Notes: generated by a model not told the origin, from the sequence alone. Shown: positions 51,104 to 61,261, numbered from the stretch's first letter. The stretch: DNA of 64,000 bases from Photobacterium indicum (GCF_003026215.1 NZ_PYOC01000002.1:868001-932000); one strand, 5' to 3'. Translations and numbers: made by a program.

Positions 51104-51216
51104 AACCTTCCCTTTCTTTCAAATCGTCCATCTACATGATGAGTGATCATATAATCAAGCACAAATAAAATTATTAAGTCTAGATCGATCCTTTGATCCA
51201 ACGCATAAGTAGACTT

Positions 51217-51238
51217 TATCTTGAGCATGATCACATAA
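51217..51238. promoter_or_regulatory. Candidate CRP-cAMP site upstream of the GH1 gene
   Basis: TTGA-GCATGA-TCACA sits in this 22-bp stretch: the right half GATCACAT is perfect, the left half has three of five core bases. It lies 11 bp before the LacI-type operator, consistent with glucose control of a sugar gene. Inference. Confidence 0.35.
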
Positions 51239-51248
51239 GAAGCAAACA

Positions 51249-51277
51249 ATGAAACCGGTCTCTGTAACCGGTTTCAT
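51249..51277. promoter_or_regulatory. Double LacI-family operator upstream of the GH1 gene
   Basis: ATGAAACCGGT and ACCGGTTTCAT are perfect inverted repeats around CTCTGTA. Within them GAAACCGGTCTC (51251-51262) and GTAACCGGTTTC (51264-51275) are each one mismatch from the palindrome GAAACCGGTTTC used by AscG-like LacI-family repressors. It is about 60 bp before the GH1 start and probably the target of the LacI-type protein encoded downstream. Confidence 0.7.
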
Positions 51278-51338
51278 CGTTGAAGTATTATCTATCTGTC
51301 CATCACATTTCGTTTCATGATCTAAAGGTAAGCTTGCT

Positions 51339-52775
51339 ATGTCGACCAATAAAATCAGCTCAGCGTTTCCTGATAACTTTTTATGGGGAGCGGCATCTGC
51401 CGCTTATCAAGTGGAAGGAGCCCATAACGTAGATGGAAAAGGACCGTCCATTTGGGATGATTTCTCTCATCAACCAGGTACCACTCACGAGGGAACAAAT
51501 GGCGACGTAGCTGCAGATCACTATCATCGATTTAAAGAAGATGTGGCATTAATGGCCGAGATGGGCATGCAAAGTTATCGATTTTCGATCAGTTGGCCTC
51601 GTCTATTTCCCAGCGGTCGTGGGACAGTCAATAAAGCAGGGGTTAAGTTTTACAGCGATTTAATTGATGAATTAATTAAATATGGCATTAAGCCCATGAT
51701 AACCCTGTACCACTGGGATTTACCGCAAGCATTACAAGATATTGGAGGCTGGGAATCACGTGAAACCGTAGAAGCATTCGAACAGTATGCTGCGTTATGT
51801 TATCAAGAATTTGGTGATCGCGTTTCACTATGGTCCACCTTCAACGAAACATTAATTTTTATCGGTATGGGTTACTTTACAGGGGCTCACCCTCCAGGAT
51901 TAAGCGATCCTAAGCGAGGAATTCAAGCTTGCCACCATGTTTTTATCGCACATGCTAAAGCGGTTAAGACTTTCCGTGAATACCAACATCAGCAACGCAT
52001 ACCACAAAACGGACAAATCGGCTTTGTTAATGTCATGCAACCGCATGAGCCCATCACCGACAAACCAGAAGATATTGCCGCATGTAAAATGGCGGATGAT
52101 CTGCTAACACACTGGCTTTATGATCCGGTATTAAAAGGTGAGTACCCTTCGCACATTCTTAATATTACTCAGCTAACATGGGGCGTGCCTGTATTTTCAC
52201 TTGAAGATGATGATTTACTTAAAAACAACATCTGTGATTTCATCGGGGTGAATTACTACAAGCGAGAATGGATCGCAGCCAACCCAGATATTAGTAATAC
52301 TAAAATAAATACAACGGGTAACAAAGGTTCAGGTCAAGAATTTGGATTTAAAGGATTATTTAAATTTGTTCGTAATCCAAAATCAACATATACCGATTGG
52401 GATTGGGAGATTTATCCTGAAGGTCTATGTGTGGGAATGCAACGCTTAAAAGAGCGATACGGTGATATTCCGTTCTACATCACTGAAAACGGTTTAGGTG
52501 CAAAAGATCCGATCATTGATGGCGAAATCGTTGACCAACCGCGTATTGATTACCTATCAAGCCACACTGATGCTGCTGAATCGGCGATTAAGCAAGGAAT
52601 TGATCTTCGTGGATACTACCCATGGTCTTTCATTGACTTACTGAGTTGGTTAAACGGTTACCAAAAACAATATGGTTTTGTATACGTCGACCGAGAAAAT
52701 AATTTGCAGCGAAAACGTAAGAAGTCTTTTTTCTGGTATCAGGAAGTGATTGAATCAAATGGTGCTAAACGTTAA
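51339..52775 (+). CDS. GH1 6-phospho-beta-glycosidase
   Basis: A 478-residue family 1 glycoside hydrolase. It starts with DNFLWGAASAAYQVEGA, has the acid/base Glu170 in TFNE and the nucleophile Glu383 in ITENG. Near the end S436-W437-L-N-G-Y-Q-K443-Q-Y445 matches the Ser/Lys/Tyr phosphate-binding triad of LacG-type enzymes (SWSNGYEKRY), so the substrate is probably a 6-phosphorylated beta-glucoside or beta-galactoside. The paired LacI-type regulator follows. No PTS gene is adjacent, so the phosphorylating transporter must be elsewhere or the substrate prediction is wrong. Confidence 0.9.
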   Translation: MSTNKISSAFPDNFLWGAASAAYQVEGAHNVDGKGPSIWDDFSHQPGTTHEGTNGDVAADHYHRFKEDVALMAEMGMQSYRFSISWPRLFPSGRGTVNKAGVKFYSDLIDELIKYGIKPMITLYHWDLPQALQDIGGWESRETVEAFEQYAALCYQEFGDRVSLWSTFNETLIFIGMGYFTGAHPPGLSDPKRGIQACHHVFIAHAKAVKTFREYQHQQRIPQNGQIGFVNVMQPHEPITDKPEDIAACKMADDLLTHWLYDPVLKGEYPSHILNITQLTWGVPVFSLEDDDLLKNNICDFIGVNYYKREWIAANPDISNTKINTTGNKGSGQEFGFKGLFKFVRNPKSTYTDWDWEIYPEGLCVGMQRLKERYGDIPFYITENGLGAKDPIIDGEIVDQPRIDYLSSHTDAAESAIKQGIDLRGYYPWSFIDLLSWLNGYQKQYGFVYVDRENNLQRKRKKSFFWYQEVIESNGAKR

Positions 52776-52858
52776 TTCGCCTTGTTGATCTTGCAATGAT
52801 CTTTATACTTCCCTTTCGGAAGAGAACCCACACTTTGTGGTAACTTGCATATATAATT

Positions 52859-52882
52859 GCCCGGCACTGTTCGGGCTTTTTA
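52859..52882 (+). terminator. Rho-independent terminator between the GH1 gene and its regulator
   Basis: GCCCG and CGGGC pair around GCACTGTT, followed by five T. It implies that the regulator has its own promoter or that some read-through occurs. Confidence 0.75.
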
Positions 52883-52972
52883 TTAGCCCTAATACAGAAG
52901 TCAAAAACAACAGCGATAAACGACAAACATCCCGTTTAATATATTGATATCAACCTCGTGGAAATTGAACCA

Positions 52973-53965
52973 ATGGCAACCATCAAAGATGTATGTAAAT
53001 TAGCAGGCGTTTCAAAAGCCACGGTTTCCCGAGTATTAAACAGTACAGGACAAGTAAAAAAATCCACGGCAGACGCCGTGTATCAGGCAATTAGTGCCTT
53101 AGATTATAAACCAAGCAGTCTGGCACGTGCTCTAGCCACCAACAGTACCAATACTATTGGGTTAGTCGTTTCTGCTTTCGAAGGTGCATATTTCAGTAGT
53201 TTATTGCGGAAAGCATCGCAAACAACATTACAAGCTGGTAAGCAATTACTGATCATGGATGGTGGGCATAGTAGTGCAAGCGAACAATTGGCTATCGAGA
53301 GCTTAGTAGAACGTAAAGTCGATGCTGTCATTCTTTATACACGCCAGATACCTGAAGCCGTACTCAAACAGTTAATGAATGATCTTTCCATTCCTCTGAT
53401 TATCATTAACCAACAAGTGGAAGGTTTTGAAGAGCGTTGTATCAGCTTTAATCAGTATGAAGCCGCCCAGCAAGCAGCAGAATACCTTTTAAGCAAAGGG
53501 CATAAAGAGTTTGCCTGTATTACTGGACCTGAATCTTCCATAAACTCCCATTTACGCCTACAAGGGTTTCAAGACACCTTAATCAAGTACAACCTGCAAA
53601 CTTGCACGGCTTATCATGGTGATTATTTTACCCAAAGTGGTTATCACGCTTGTAATGAGTTACTCGCCAGTAAGCAATCTTTCACTGCTATTTTCGCCGC
53701 CAATGACAATATGGCAATGGGCGCTATCCGGGCGTTACACGATGCAGGATTACAAGTACCTCAAGATATTTCAGTATTAGGCTTTGATAATGATCCTGCG
53801 GGCGAGTTCACTATTCCGAGTTTAACCACAATCATGCTTCCGGTGGAAGAAATGGCATATACCGCAGTCAAGCAGGCATTACAGTTAATCGATAAGCAAG
53901 AGATCAGCACTATTGCTCTATTTTCAGGCAACTTGATCGTTCGCGAATCAGTTGATCATTTGTGA
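52973..53965 (+). CDS. LacI-family transcriptional repressor (AscG-like)
   Basis: A 330-residue LacI/GalR-type regulator. The N-terminal helix-turn-helix ATIKDVCKLAGVSKATVSRVLN is followed by the hinge YKPSSLARALA and a periplasmic-binding-protein-like ligand domain (IGLVVSAFEGAYFSSLL, ISVLGFDNDPAGEFTIPSLTT). It resembles AscG, the repressor of cryptic beta-glucoside genes in E. coli. I start at the ATG at 52973, which places the HTH at the very N terminus; a GTG at 52958 would add five residues. It probably binds the operator at 51249-51277. Confidence 0.9.
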   Translation: MATIKDVCKLAGVSKATVSRVLNSTGQVKKSTADAVYQAISALDYKPSSLARALATNSTNTIGLVVSAFEGAYFSSLLRKASQTTLQAGKQLLIMDGGHSSASEQLAIESLVERKVDAVILYTRQIPEAVLKQLMNDLSIPLIIINQQVEGFEERCISFNQYEAAQQAAEYLLSKGHKEFACITGPESSINSHLRLQGFQDTLIKYNLQTCTAYHGDYFTQSGYHACNELLASKQSFTAIFAANDNMAMGAIRALHDAGLQVPQDISVLGFDNDPAGEFTIPSLTTIMLPVEEMAYTAVKQALQLIDKQEISTIALFSGNLIVRESVDHL

Positions 53966-54314
53966 AAAGGATTGTGATCAGCGATCTGGTACCAAAAGAA
54001 TATTTATGAACACGCATCCCGAAAGCATAAGTTACATATTCTGTATATGGACTTCACGCAGGATAAAAAACCACACCAAAGCCGTTTGAGCTAAAGATCC
54101 AGATGTAGCTATATATTGGATCAGTTCTCATCTATCGATAACAGCCCACTCTATTTACGAGCGTTTTTACGCTTAATAAGTCAGTATTAATCAATATTCG
54201 GTGGCGATAGCGTATTTCATCGGTTTCTAATAGTAATTAACCCTTCATATTCAAAATTAAAAATCGCCTTTCGGCGATCATTAATTAGTATAAAACTCGA
54301 TTAAATAACATTAG
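53966..54314. other. Convergent intergenic region lacI-like / alaX-like
   Basis: 349 bp between converging genes. It contains the terminator of the AlaX-like gene (54255-54278). Apart from that it is A+T-rich sequence without a recognised gene, repeat or RNA. Confidence 0.45.
54255..54278 (-). terminator. Rho-independent terminator after the AlaX-like gene
   Basis: On the minus strand ATCGCC, GAAA loop, GGCGAT followed by TTTTAATTTT. Confidence 0.8.
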
Positions 54315-55190
54315 TTAGGGTTTTGTATGGGTAACCATTACTAATTCCTGATCACTAACGTGCTCGAACTCAACAAATAGCGCACTGTATTCAGCAAGAG
54401 ATTGTATATGAGAACCACCACATGGAATTTCAATGATTTCACCCTCACCTAAATCACATTGCCAGTAACGTGAATCTGTTAACAACGTACCTTCACGGCG
54501 CATCACTACCACAGCACCACTATGACGCCAAGTTTCTAGCTGCTGGTTAATGAGATCAGTTAACGCGGCTAAATTAGCCAGCATATCAGCGGTGTTTAGC
54601 CCGCGTTTACGCAATGTTTTGCCCAACCGATAGGTATCTGTACTTTTATCTTCACTTACAATGCTCTGCTGCTGAGCGTAACTGTGAAAATCATAATGGC
54701 CTAATTCATCTTTACGTGAGGCATCTTTACGCCAATAATCGCTATGTAGCACTTTATTGAGTGCTAAAGAGGACAGGTGCCCTGCGCTATGCCCACGGCT
54801 TAATGCCTGTTGATAAGCCTTATCAACCGACAAGATGACTGTATCTCCCTTGCTCCATTGAACGTCTTCAGCAATATAATGCACCACAACAAACGCCCAA
54901 TTTGGTGTATCACGTTTAACAGGAATATCTGTGCCGACATAAAGCGTATTCGTCTCTAAATCAACGGCACCGGTAAGACAACCAGCCACATCAAAGCAAC
55001 TATCTCCCAAGGCAATAGTGCCTTTATCTGCAGGGTGATCTGGCCAAATATGACTTACAGGGTGAAAAGAGGTGCGATCTGTTACGACGTATACACCATA
55101 CGAAGTCGCGGGGTCACATAGCTGAATTTCAGCTTCTATTTGCCATTGTTGCTCCGTAAATAGCACGTGGGTTGGTGTAACATCAGACAT
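54315..55190 (-). CDS. AlaX-like alanyl-tRNA editing protein
   Basis: A 291-residue protein with the metal-binding signature of the AlaRS second additional (editing) domain: HSAGH (His134, His138) and CGGSH (Cys257, His261). This pairing H-x3-H plus C-x3-H marks trans-editing factors that hydrolyse mischarged Ser- or Gly-tRNA(Ala). The N-terminal 120 residues form a beta-rich region like the AlaRS linker (GTDIPVKRDTPNWAF). It lies between a sugar-use module and der, and looks monocistronic with its own terminator. The exact tRNA and amino-acid specificity are not readable. Confidence 0.85.
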   Translation of the reverse strand: MSDVTPTHVLFTEQQWQIEAEIQLCDPATSYGVYVVTDRTSFHPVSHIWPDHPADKGTIALGDSCFDVAGCLTGAVDLETNTLYVGTDIPVKRDTPNWAFVVVHYIAEDVQWSKGDTVILSVDKAYQQALSRGHSAGHLSSLALNKVLHSDYWRKDASRKDELGHYDFHSYAQQQSIVSEDKSTDTYRLGKTLRKRGLNTADMLANLAALTDLINQQLETWRHSGAVVVMRREGTLLTDSRYWQCDLGEGEIIEIPCGGSHIQSLAEYSALFVEFEHVSDQELVMVTHTKP

Positions 55191-55249
55191 ATTTTTAACC
55201 TTTCTTTATGATGGCATCTATTTCGACAAGTCTATGACTTCAACAGATA

Positions 55250-55280
55250 AAAAAATACCCAACACAAGGCTGGGTATTTC
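55250..55280 (-). terminator. Rho-independent terminator after der
   Basis: On the minus strand AAATACCCAGCC, loop, TTGGGTATTTTTTTATC: a stem with T run directly after the der stop. Confidence 0.9.
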
Positions 55281-55306
55281 AATCGATTCGTGATCAATAA
55301 AACATG

Positions 55307-56791
55307 TTACTTACGGCGACCGTGAAGCATACCCGTTAAACGCTTACGCTGACGTTCTTGAGAAACAGTTAATTTCTGCTTCGTTGTTTCAAATGGGTTT
55401 TCACTATTCTGGAATTGAATACGAATAGGTGTACCCATCATTTCTAATGAACGGCGGTAGTAATTCATCAAGTAGCGCTTGTATGATGCTGGCAGCTCAT
55501 TAACCTGATTACCGTGAATAACGATAATGGGTGGGTTGTAGCCACCTGCGTGTGCATACTTTAACTTCACACGACGTCCACGAACCATAGGTGGTTGGTG
55601 ATCATCTTGAGCCATTTGCATAATACGAGTTAGAAGCGATGTACTAATACGCTTAGTTGCTGACTGATATGCTTCAATAACTGAATCATATAAGTGACCA
55701 ACACCTGTACCATGCAATGCTGAAATAAAGTGAATACGAGCAAAATCAATGAAACCTAAACGGCGATCTAATTCTGATTTAACGCGCTCTTTCACTTCAT
55801 TATCAAGCCCATCCCACTTGTTAACAGCAAGTACAAGTGAACGACCTGAATTAAGAACAAAACCTAATAGGCTTAAATCTTGATCCGAAATATTTTCACG
55901 AGCATCAATGATAAGCAGAACAACGTTCGCATCTTCAACCGCTTTTAGGGTTTGAATAACAGAGAACTTTTCAACCGCTTGGTTCATGTTCTTACGACGA
56001 CGAACACCTGCGGTATCAATTAGTACGTATTCTTGTCCATCACGTTCCATTGGAATGTAGATCGAATCTCGCGTCGTACCTGGCATGTCATATACAACAA
56101 CACGTTCTTCACCAAGAATACGGTTAGTTAGTGTTGATTTACCTACGTTAGGACGACCAATGATCGCTAACTTAATAGGCTGCTCTTGTAGACGTTTATA
56201 AGCTGCTTCTGCATCTTCTTCCGTCAGATCCGCTTTTTCGATGTCTTCTACTGAAGATAAGTCAATCAGACCTTCTTCTTCGTCATCATCTTTCAACGAA
56301 TCTGCAAATGGGGCTAATGCACGTTCCATCAACGCTGTTACACCACGGTTATGTGCTGCAGCAACTTGATACATCGCATCAACGCCTAGTTTCCAGAATT
56401 CAGCACAAGCACTATCAGCATCAATACCATCAATCTTGTTTACAACAAGAAAGGTTGGTTTTTCACGGCTACGAAGGTGTTTTGCAATCGCTTCATCAGA
56501 CACAGTCAGACCAGCACGACCATCTACAAGAAACAGTACAACATCTGCTTCTTCAATCGCGGCTAATGACTGTTCAGCCATTTTAGTTTCAACACCTTCT
56601 TCAGTGCCATCAATACCTCCAGTATCAATAACAATAAATTCGTGCTCTTCTAGCTCTGCTCTGCCGTATTTACGATCCCTTGTTAGGCCAGGAAAATCAG
56701 CTACCAGCGCATCCCTTGTGCGGGTAAGACGGTTGAATAACGTCGATTTACCTACGTTAGGGCGGCCAACTAGGGCAACAACAGGAATCAT
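55307..56791 (-). CDS. der: GTPase Der (EngA)
   Basis: Der is an essential GTPase with two consecutive G domains that matures the 50S subunit. The 494-residue protein begins [20 protein letters not shown], and the second domain repeats [13 protein letters not shown] at about 210. G3 motifs DTGGI and DTAGV and NKxD motifs (VNKIDG, VNKWDG) are present in both. The C-terminal KH-like domain ends in a basic tail [12 protein letters not shown] strong hairpin (56908-56939) lies between bamB and der, so der may be expressed partly apart. Confidence 0.97.
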   Translation of the reverse strand: MIPVVALVGRPNVGKSTLFNRLTRTRDALVADFPGLTRDRKYGRAELEEHEFIVIDTGGIDGTEEGVETKMAEQSLAAIEEADVVLFLVDGRAGLTVSDEAIAKHLRSREKPTFLVVNKIDGIDADSACAEFWKLGVDAMYQVAAAHNRGVTALMERALAPFADSLKDDDEEEGLIDLSSVEDIEKADLTEEDAEAAYKRLQEQPIKLAIIGRPNVGKSTLTNRILGEERVVVYDMPGTTRDSIYIPMERDGQEYVLIDTAGVRRRKNMNQAVEKFSVIQTLKAVEDANVVLLIIDARENISDQDLSLLGFVLNSGRSLVLAVNKWDGLDNEVKERVKSELDRRLGFIDFARIHFISALHGTGVGHLYDSVIEAYQSATKRISTSLLTRIMQMAQDDHQPPMVRGRRVKLKYAHAGGYNPPIIVIHGNQVNELPASYKRYLMNYYRRSLEMMGTPIRIQFQNSENPFETTKQKLTVSQERQRKRLTGMLHGRRK

Positions 56792-56907
56792 AAGTACCTC
56801 TTACTTTTTAGTGTCTTACAGACAATTGTCCCATTCATTCTTGCCTCCAGCTGACATTATAGTGCAGCCTTCATCCGACAATAATATGCGAATAGGTATA
56901 ACAACAA

Positions 56908-56940
56908 CGGCTCCTGACTGTTTGAAACAGCAGGAGCCGA
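56908..56940 (-). terminator. Hairpin between bamB and der
   Basis: CGGCTCCTG (56909-56917) and CAGGAGCCG (56931-56939) form a perfect nine-base-pair stem with an inner CTGTTT/AAACAG stem. On the minus strand it is followed by TTGTTGTT, an imperfect T run, so termination may be partial. Confidence 0.65.
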
Positions 56941-56969
56941 CAAAAATTTCACTGCATTATACCGACTAA

Positions 56970-58127
56970 TTACGGCATTTGCATTTTGTTGATTTTACCA
57001 TCACGAGTCACAACTAGATAGCCATCATCTAAAGCAATTGGCGGTATAGCAAAACCACTACCATCTGTTGCTTGTTGAGCAACAAACTCACCAGTATATG
57101 GATCTAACCAATGAAGATAACCTTCACTGTCACCTAATACTAAGTAACCAGAAATCATAGCAGGTGCACTTAGTAAGCGATATTCCAGATCTTTATTTTG
57201 CCAAAGTTCTGTGCCACTACGTGTATCTACTGCAACAATGTGATCTTTGTCTGTTACTAAGTATAACTGGCTACCATCAATAGCGAAATCTGTAGCTGAT
57301 GAGTAAGTACGCTTCCAAGCAACTTGACCACTACGCAGTTCAATTGAAACTAACGCACCGTTGTAACCTAAAGCATATAAACGCTCACCGGAAATAACGG
57401 GGGTTGCATCAACATCAACTAAACGATCTATCTCTGTAGCACCTTTTGGTGAACCGATAGGTTGCTGCCATAGCATTTGACCAGTATTCATCAATGCACC
57501 AGCAAGACGACCATTGGCCTGTCCCCAGAAAATACCGCCTGAAATCGCTACTGGTGAACTATCACCACGCAATGTCAGTGTTGGCACTTCACTGCTTAGC
57601 TGCCATTTTGCTTCACCGGTTTCAGCATCAAGCGCTTGTAACACACCACGGCTGGTATTAACGACCACCATGCCATTATCAACAAGCGGTTTTGCTAGTA
57701 CTTCGCCTTCAACTTTTGTGCGCCAAATTTCTTCACCAGTTTCTTCATCCAATGCAATGACATCCGCATTTTCTGTACCAATGAATAATTTACCGTAAGA
57801 AAGCGTAATGCCACCAGCAAGCTTAGCCGTTACATCACCTTGCAAGTCTTGTTGCCAAATCACTTTACCGTTTTCAGGGTCAAGTGCTTTAACAAGACCA
57901 TTTCGATCAGCCGCAAAGATTTTGCCATACCCGATAGCTGGAGATAATCGAGAGAAGTAACCTTCAACGCCATCACCAATGGTCTGACTCCAGACTTGTG
58001 TTGATGCAATTGTATTCTCAACAACAGGCAATGGTGCCATCTGATTCGTATCTTCTTCACTAGCACAGCCAGCAAGAACGCCAAGCGTTAGCGCAACAGT
58101 TAAAGCTCGCTTAAACACTTTTTGCAT
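56970..58127 (-). CDS. bamB: Outer-membrane assembly lipoprotein BamB
   Basis: BamB is an eight-bladed propeller lipoprotein of the BAM complex that inserts beta-barrels such as the OmpK porins here. A signal with lipobox VLAGC precedes repeated propeller motifs such as GLVKALDPENGKVIWQ, IALDEETGEEIWRT and LQALDAETGEAKWQ. LVVGDSEGYLHWLDP is typical. I start at the ATG at 58127, with AAGG nine bases before it; an ATG two codons upstream (58133) is also possible. It lies 5-11 bp after yfgM. Confidence 0.95.
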   Translation of the reverse strand: MQKVFKRALTVALTLGVLAGCASEEDTNQMAPLPVVENTIASTQVWSQTIGDGVEGYFSRLSPAIGYGKIFAADRNGLVKALDPENGKVIWQQDLQGDVTAKLAGGITLSYGKLFIGTENADVIALDEETGEEIWRTKVEGEVLAKPLVDNGMVVVNTSRGVLQALDAETGEAKWQLSSEVPTLTLRGDSSPVAISGGIFWGQANGRLAGALMNTGQMLWQQPIGSPKGATEIDRLVDVDATPVISGERLYALGYNGALVSIELRSGQVAWKRTYSSATDFAIDGSQLYLVTDKDHIVAVDTRSGTELWQNKDLEYRLLSAPAMISGYLVLGDSEGYLHWLDPYTGEFVAQQATDGSGFAIPPIALDDGYLVVTRDGKINKMQMP

Positions 58128-58138
58128 AGTCATCCGCC

Positions 58139-58750
58139 TTACTGAGCTAGATCATCAAGCTTCATCTGCAATGCAGGCGAGGCACCAAGTTGCTGTGCAC
58201 TTATGTAAGCGTTACGAGCAGCAATAATATCGCCTTTAAGCAATAAGATATCACCGCGTAGCTCAGCAATTTTTGACTGCCAGCTTGTCGCTGTTACTTT
58301 ATCAAGCTCAGCAAGCGCTTCATCGAATTTCTGTTGCTCTGCATAAATACGTGCAAGACGCGTCTGTGCAAGAGGCAAGATTGCTTGATCTTTAGTTTGG
58401 CTAATAGCCCAAGTTAGCTGCTTAATAGCACCGTCTAAATCACCAAGCTCGACTTGTGTTTTCGCCAGTTGAAGTGCAGCAAGTACTGAGTACTGGCTAC
58501 TTTCATTTGCCGAAATAAACGCTTGTACATCAGCCACAGCATTTTCGCTGCCACTATCGAGAGTCGTCATTACCTGTGAATAAGCATCAGATGTCAGTTC
58601 TTTTGTTGTTTGAACTTCACCTTGGTAATAACGCCAGCCATAAAGACCACCCAAACCAATCACAGCACCAAGAACAACGGCTTTGCCGTTCTCTTTCCAC
58701 CATGATTTAAGTGCTTCAACCTGTTGTTCTTCGGTCTCGTAGACTTCCAC
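58139..58750 (-). CDS. yfgM: YfgM-type membrane-anchored TPR protein
   Basis: A 203-residue protein with a single transmembrane helix near residues 24-42 (AVVLGAVIGLGGLYGWRYY) and a periplasmic TPR-like domain. E. coli YfgM interacts with PpiD and the SecYEG exit. The N-terminal MEVYETEEQQVEALKSWWKEN is the conserved cytoplasmic part. The order hisS-yfgM-bamB-der is the standard gammaproteobacterial arrangement. Confidence 0.94.
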   Translation of the reverse strand: MEVYETEEQQVEALKSWWKENGKAVVLGAVIGLGGLYGWRYYQGEVQTTKELTSDAYSQVMTTLDSGSENAVADVQAFISANESSQYSVLAALQLAKTQVELGDLDGAIKQLTWAISQTKDQAILPLAQTRLARIYAEQQKFDEALAELDKVTATSWQSKIAELRGDILLLKGDIIAARNAYISAQQLGASPALQMKLDDLAQ

Positions 58751-58763
58751 TTCCTGTCCTCTC

Positions 58764-60032
58764 TTAAATCAATTCAGCCAACTTTGCAGCTACTTCATCC
58801 TGTGCCATGGTTGTTTGCTCACCACCACGGAGATCTTTTACTACCACAGTATTATCAGCGATTTCATTCTCACCAAGAACCAGTGCAATAGCTGCGCCTA
58901 CGTTATCAGCACGTTTAAATTGCTTTTTAAAATTACCGCCACCGAAGTGGTTCATAACACGTAAACCGGGAACATTTTCGCGTAGCTTTTCAGCCAGCTT
59001 CATTCCTGCCATCATCGTGCCCTCACCAACAGTAACGACATAAGCATCAACTGAGCGACGAACATCTGCCAGTTCAAGCGTTTCCATCAGTAAAACTAAA
59101 CGCTCAACACCCATAGCAAAACCAACTGCAGGTGTTGCTTTGCCACCAAGTTGTTCGACTAAGCCATCATAGCGACCACCGCCACAAACAGTACCTTGGG
59201 CACCTAGGCTTTCAGTAATCCATTCAAATACGGTACGGTTATAGTAATCTAAACCACGTACAAGGCGTTCATTTACTTGATATTCGATACCAGCAGCGTC
59301 TAATAGTTCACATAAACCAGCAAAATGTGCTTTAGAATCGTCATCTAAGTACTCAGAAAGCTTCGGTGCATCGACCAAAATTTCTTGTACTGCTGGATTT
59401 TTAGTATCAAGCACGCGTAATGGGTTCGTGTGCATACGACGCTTACAATCTTCGTCAAGCACATCTAAATGCTGTTCTAAGAATGCAATCAATGCTTCAC
59501 GGTATGTCGCACGAGCTTCTAAGGAACCAATTGAATTCAGCTCTAGGCGAACGTGTTGATTAATGCCTAACTCACGCCAAAGGCGCGCTGTCATCATGAT
59601 CAATTCAGCATCAACATCAGGGCCATTCAAACCAAATACTTCAACTCCAACCTGATGAAATTGACGGTAACGACCTTTCTGAGGACGTTCATAACGGAAC
59701 ATCGGACCGATGTACCATAAACGTTGCTCTTGGTTATACAGCAAACCGTTTTGAATACCCGCACGTACACAACCAGCAGTACCTTCAGGACGAAGGGTTA
59801 GGCTGTCACCGTTACGGTCTTCAAAGGTATACATTTCTTTTTCAACAACATCGGTGACTTCACCAATAGCACGCTTAAACAAATGCGTTGATTCAACGAT
59901 AGGCATACGAATTTCGTTATAGCCATATGCGCTTACTACTTGCTTAATTGTACCTTCCACTTTTTGCCAAAGAGGAGATTGTGTAGGTAGGCAGTCGTTC
60001 ATGCCTCGAATTGCTTGAATTTGTTTCGCCAC
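58764..60032 (-). CDS. hisS: Histidyl-tRNA synthetase
   Basis: A 422-residue class II aminoacyl-tRNA synthetase charging tRNA-His. Motif 1 lies around [19 protein letters not shown], motif 2 has [20 protein letters not shown], the histidine-specific motif is [14 protein letters not shown], and motif 3 is [13 protein letters not shown]. The start [16 protein letters not shown] is canonical. It is 13 bp upstream of yfgM; ispG lies 95 bp further upstream, with a hairpin between. Confidence 0.97.
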   Translation of the reverse strand: MAKQIQAIRGMNDCLPTQSPLWQKVEGTIKQVVSAYGYNEIRMPIVESTHLFKRAIGEVTDVVEKEMYTFEDRNGDSLTLRPEGTAGCVRAGIQNGLLYNQEQRLWYIGPMFRYERPQKGRYRQFHQVGVEVFGLNGPDVDAELIMMTARLWRELGINQHVRLELNSIGSLEARATYREALIAFLEQHLDVLDEDCKRRMHTNPLRVLDTKNPAVQEILVDAPKLSEYLDDDSKAHFAGLCELLDAAGIEYQVNERLVRGLDYYNRTVFEWITESLGAQGTVCGGGRYDGLVEQLGGKATPAVGFAMGVERLVLLMETLELADVRRSVDAYVVTVGEGTMMAGMKLAEKLRENVPGLRVMNHFGGGNFKKQFKRADNVGAAIALVLGENEIADNTVVVKDLRGGEQTTMAQDEVAAKLAELI

Positions 60033-60091
60033 GTTTTTTCTCGTTTACCGACGGGGAATTGAGTCGAATATAAAGGTTATAAAGGAAATAG

Positions 60092-60122
60092 TGAACCGCT
60101 CCCTGACAATCAGAGGGCGGTT
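60092..60122 (-). terminator. Hairpin between ispG and hisS
   Basis: On the minus strand AACCGCCCTCTGA pairs imperfectly with TCAGGGAGCGGTT. It lacks a good T run, so it is likely a partial terminator or processing structure. Confidence 0.55.
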
Positions 60123-60127
60123 TCGGT

Positions 60128-61249
60128 TTATTTCTCTACTTCTTGTACATTAATGCGGTTATTAACGTCCAACATCGCTGCTTTTGCGCGGATTTTTGTT
60201 TCTAGCTGATCAATGACATTATCGTTATCAAATCGTTCTTTTTGACGAATGCCATCTTCATAAAATGCGCTTTTACGGCTACTGCCTGCAACACCCAAAT
60301 GGGAAACTTCCGCTTCACCAGGGCCATTAACGACACAACCGATAATGGAGACATCCATTGGAGTAGTAATATCTTCTAAGCGTTGTTCTAACTCGTTAAC
60401 TGTACCAATAACATCGAACTCTTGACGAGAACATGTTGGGCAAGCAATAAAGTTAATACCACGAGAACGAATACGCAGTGATTTAAGAATATCAAAACCA
60501 ACTTTGATTTCTTCAACCGGATCGGCAGCTAATGAAATACGTAACGTATCACCAATACCTTCAGCTAGAAGCATGCCTAAACCAACGGCTGATTTAACCG
60601 ATCCTGCACGCGCACCACCCGCTTCGGTAATGCCTAAGTGCAAGGGTTGTTTAATCTGCTTCGCTAATCGACGGTATGATTCAACGGCTAAGAAAACATC
60701 AGACGCTTTCACGCTCACTTTGAATTGATCAAAGTTCAAACGATCTAGAATATCGACATGACGCATTGCTGATTCAACAAGTGCATCAGGCGTAGGTTCA
60801 CCATATTTCAGTTGGATTTCTTTTTCTAACGAACCACCATTAATGCCGATTCGAATAGGAATGTTTTTATCGCGGGCACATTCAACAACAGAACGTATAC
60901 GCTCTTCGTTACCAATGTTACCAGGGTTAATGCGTAAACAATCAACACCGTATTCAGCCACTTTTAGTGCTATGCGGTAATCAAAATGAATATCGGCAAC
61001 CAGCGGTATATTGACCTGCTGCTTGATAAGCTTAAACGCTTCTGCTGCATCCATTGTGGGAACAGACACGCGCACAATATCTGCACCGACTTTTTCTAAT
61101 GCTCTTATCTGCGCAACGGTTGCTGCAACATCTGTGGTGAGCGTATTTGTCATCGATTGAACGGCAATCGGTGCACCATCACCAATCGGCACATCGCCGA
61201 CATAAATGCGAGTGGATTGTCGACGTATAATTGGAGATTCACTATGCAT
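60128..61249 (-). CDS. ispG: 4-hydroxy-3-methylbut-2-enyl diphosphate synthase
   Basis: IspG reductively opens MEcPP to HMBPP in the non-mevalonate pathway, with a 4Fe-4S cluster. The 373-residue protein has a TIM-barrel part ([31 protein letters not shown]) and a cluster domain with [10 protein letters not shown] and [10 protein letters not shown] holding the three cysteines and the Glu ligand. It works with Dxs and IspA encoded in the same window. It follows rodZ by 12 bp. Confidence 0.97.
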   Translation of the reverse strand: MHSESPIIRRQSTRIYVGDVPIGDGAPIAVQSMTNTLTTDVAATVAQIRALEKVGADIVRVSVPTMDAAEAFKLIKQQVNIPLVADIHFDYRIALKVAEYGVDCLRINPGNIGNEERIRSVVECARDKNIPIRIGINGGSLEKEIQLKYGEPTPDALVESAMRHVDILDRLNFDQFKVSVKASDVFLAVESYRRLAKQIKQPLHLGITEAGGARAGSVKSAVGLGMLLAEGIGDTLRISLAADPVEEIKVGFDILKSLRIRSRGINFIACPTCSRQEFDVIGTVNELEQRLEDITTPMDVSIIGCVVNGPGEAEVSHLGVAGSSRKSAFYEDGIRQKERFDNDNVIDQLETKIRAKAAMLDVNNRINVQEVEK

Positions 61250-61261
61250 TACATATTCTCT

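Noticed and set aside
56436..56969. 177-codon ORF antisense to der and its upstream gap
   Set aside because: It mirrors the conserved Der reading frame; composition is low-complexity Ser/Thr/Pro as expected for a shadow frame.
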